13,501 nt of DNA, taken from positions 1 through 13,501 of the forward strand of contig JANYEF010000083.1 of NCBI GenBank assembly GCA_025363325.1. Reading direction: 5' to 3'. Source of the stretch: Nitrospira sp. Lineage in GTDB: Bacteria > Nitrospirota > Nitrospiria > Nitrospirales > Nitrospiraceae. Below are positions 12,264 through 13,501 of the stretch, piece by piece. A model generated the notes under the pieces. It worked only from the letters and a program-made list of their open reading frames with translations, did not search any database and had not been told where the DNA came from. How positions within the stretch are numbered: the first letter of the stretch is position 1; the number at the start of each line of letters is the position of its first letter. Position numbers and translations under genes: made by a program.

Positions 12264-13501
12264 GACCTTGGCAGACTTGCCGGCTTGGAGATATTGATCA
12301 ATCCCCGCCGCCATCTTGCGTCCTTCGGCGATAGCCCAGACGATGAGCGAGGCGCCGCGTTTGGTGTCGCCGCCGGCAAAGACACCCTCGAGGTTGGTCA
12401 TGAACTGTTCGTCCACCGACACCGCGCCGCGTTGATCGTATTTCACGCCGAGGCTGTCGAGGAGTCCATTCTTCACCGGGCCGGTGAAGCCCATAGCGAG
12501 CAATACGAGATCCGCATCCATTTCGAAGTCGCTGTTTGGGATTGCCGTGAACTTGCCGTTTTCGAACTTCACCCTGTTGCCGTGAAGCTTCGCGACCTGG
12601 CCATTGTGGCCGGTGAACTTTGTGGTCGAGATACTCCACTGTCTATCACAGCCTTCTTCATGTGCGTGCGAAGTGCGGAGCTGCATGGGCCAGAGCGGCC
12701 AGGGCGTCGAACCATCGCGCGTGGGCGGTGGCTCCGGGAGTAATTCAAATTGATGCGCTTCGACGCAGCCCTGCCGGTGCGTCGTCCCCAAACAATCTGA
12801 ACCCGTATCGCCGCCGCCGATGATGACGACTCGCTTCCCTTTGGCGGTGATCGGCTCGTCTGTGACCGGAATGCCGGCCGTCCGCTTATTCTGCTGCGTG
12901 AGATAGTCCATCGCGAGATGCACGCCCTTGAGTTCACGGCCGGGAATCGGTAACTCGCGAGCCTGCTCCGCGCCCATGGTGAGGCCGACCGCGTCGAACT
13001 GCGCTCGCAGTTGTTCGCCAGTGATGTCTGTTCCAATCGTCACACCGGCCTTGAACTCGACTCCCTCGGCTTTCATCTGTTCCAGCCGCCGATCGATCAC
13101 CCACTTTTCCATTTTAAAATCGGGGATGCCGTAACGGAGCAGCCCGCCGATGCGATCGGACTTCTCAAAGAGGGTGACGCGATGGCCGGCACGCGCGAGT
13201 TGCTGCGCCGCTGCCATGCCCGCCGGGCCTGAACCCACAATGGCCACCGTCTTGCCCGTCTTCACCACCGGCAACACCGGTTCAACCAAACCTTCATTGA
13301 AGCCACGGTCGATGATGTTCCACTCGAGAATCCGAATGGAGACCGGGTCTTCGTTGATACCGAGCACGCACGCCCCTTCACAGGGCGCTGGGCAGAGCCG
13401 GCCGGTAAACTCAGGGAAATTGTTCGTGGTGTGGAGCGCCTTGAGCGCGTCGTTCCAGCGGCCCCGATAGACCAGATCGTTCCATTCGGGAATCAAATTC
13501 A
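12255..13501 (-). CDS. gltD: Glutamate synthase small subunit, NADPH-dependent (5' end outside window)
   Basis: About 415 visible codons; the frame continues past the window edge, and family members of about 470-490 aa imply some 60-75 missing N-terminal residues, including the first iron-sulfur cysteines. Visible are CPAPCEGAC (part of the N-terminal Fe-S region), the FAD-binding VAIVGSGPAG, the GGLLRYGIPDFKM segment and a second Rossmann motif VVIIGGGDTG for NADPH, then the C-terminal VFAGGDTKRGASLIVWAIAEG. The subunit passes electrons from NADPH to the large GltB subunit, which makes glutamate from glutamine and 2-oxoglutarate in ammonia assimilation. GltB is not in the window. The stop codon lies within repeat H. 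Homologous subunits occur in other flavin-dependent complexes, but the sequence fits GltD best. Confidence 0.93.
   Translation of the reverse strand, partial: NLIPEWNDLVYRGRWNDALKALHTTNNFPEFTGRLCPAPCEGACVLGINEDPVSIRILEWNIIDRGFNEGLVEPVLPVVKTGKTVAIVGSGPAGMAAAQQLARAGHRVTLFEKSDRIGGLLRYGIPDFKMEKWVIDRRLEQMKAEGVEFKAGVTIGTDITGEQLRAQFDAVGLTMGAEQARELPIPGRELKGVHLAMDYLTQQNKRTAGIPVTDEPITAKGKRVVIIGGGDTGSDCLGTTHRQGCVEAHQFELLPEPPPTRDGSTPWPLWPMQLRTSHAHEEGCDRQWSISTTKFTGHNGQVAKLHGNRVKFENGKFTAIPNSDFEMDADLVLLAMGFTGPVKNGLLDSLGVKYDQRGAVSVDEQFMTNLEGVFAGGDTKRGASLIVWAIAEGRKMAAGIDQYLQAGKSAKVGR

Overview
The window looks like a chromosomal segment of a Nitrospira-type bacterium (phylum Nitrospirota). This is inference from three things: moderately GC-rich DNA, a gene mix typical of that group (Ycf46-like AAA+ ATPase, DUF5069 protein, decayed addiction module, many envelope proteins), and palindromic intergenic repeats with ends like AGGATGCT...AGCATCCT, which I associate with Nitrospira genomes. 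No rRNA, tRNA, CRISPR array, transposase or integrase gene is visible.

Left part (1-5968): the tail of an unknown gene, then a probable minus-strand pair (exported unknown protein, then a metallo-beta-lactamase-fold hydrolase). A plus-strand series follows: a coiled-coil lipoprotein overlapping a secreted SUMF1-fold protein (TGATG), then a Ycf46-like AAA+ ATPase overlapping or abutting an NlpC/P60-like lipoprotein. A well-formed sigma70-type promoter and Shine-Dalgarno place the lipoprotein start at GTG 1959.

Middle (5969-8850): two paralogous genes of about 144 codons lie in tandem. Each has a TGCTAnnnT extended -10 six bases before its ATG, and the pair is interleaved with three copies of a TTTGGTTTG-type long-hairpin repeat. 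A PilZ-domain protein, a secreted Ala/Pro then Lys/His/Asp-rich protein with a strong terminator, and another palindromic repeat follow.

Right part (8851-13501), all minus strand: an antitoxin with a twin-palindrome operator; a ParE/RelE toxin remnant that has lost its start and carries a one-base frameshift; an intact DUF5069 gene; a 600-base gene-poor stretch; an unknown gene followed two bases after its stop by a 61-bp attC-like hairpin (gene-cassette architecture); a HEPN-like gene with RNEFAH; and the 5'-truncated small subunit of glutamate synthase, whose stop codon lies inside the arm of another repeat.

The main story is structural. One family of about 120-bp palindromic elements recurs with conserved ends and exchangeable cores. 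It sits at gene boundaries, and its inner stem covaries between copies. Secondary points are probable leaderless promoters, a toxin-antitoxin module caught in decay, and a possible orphan integron cassette.
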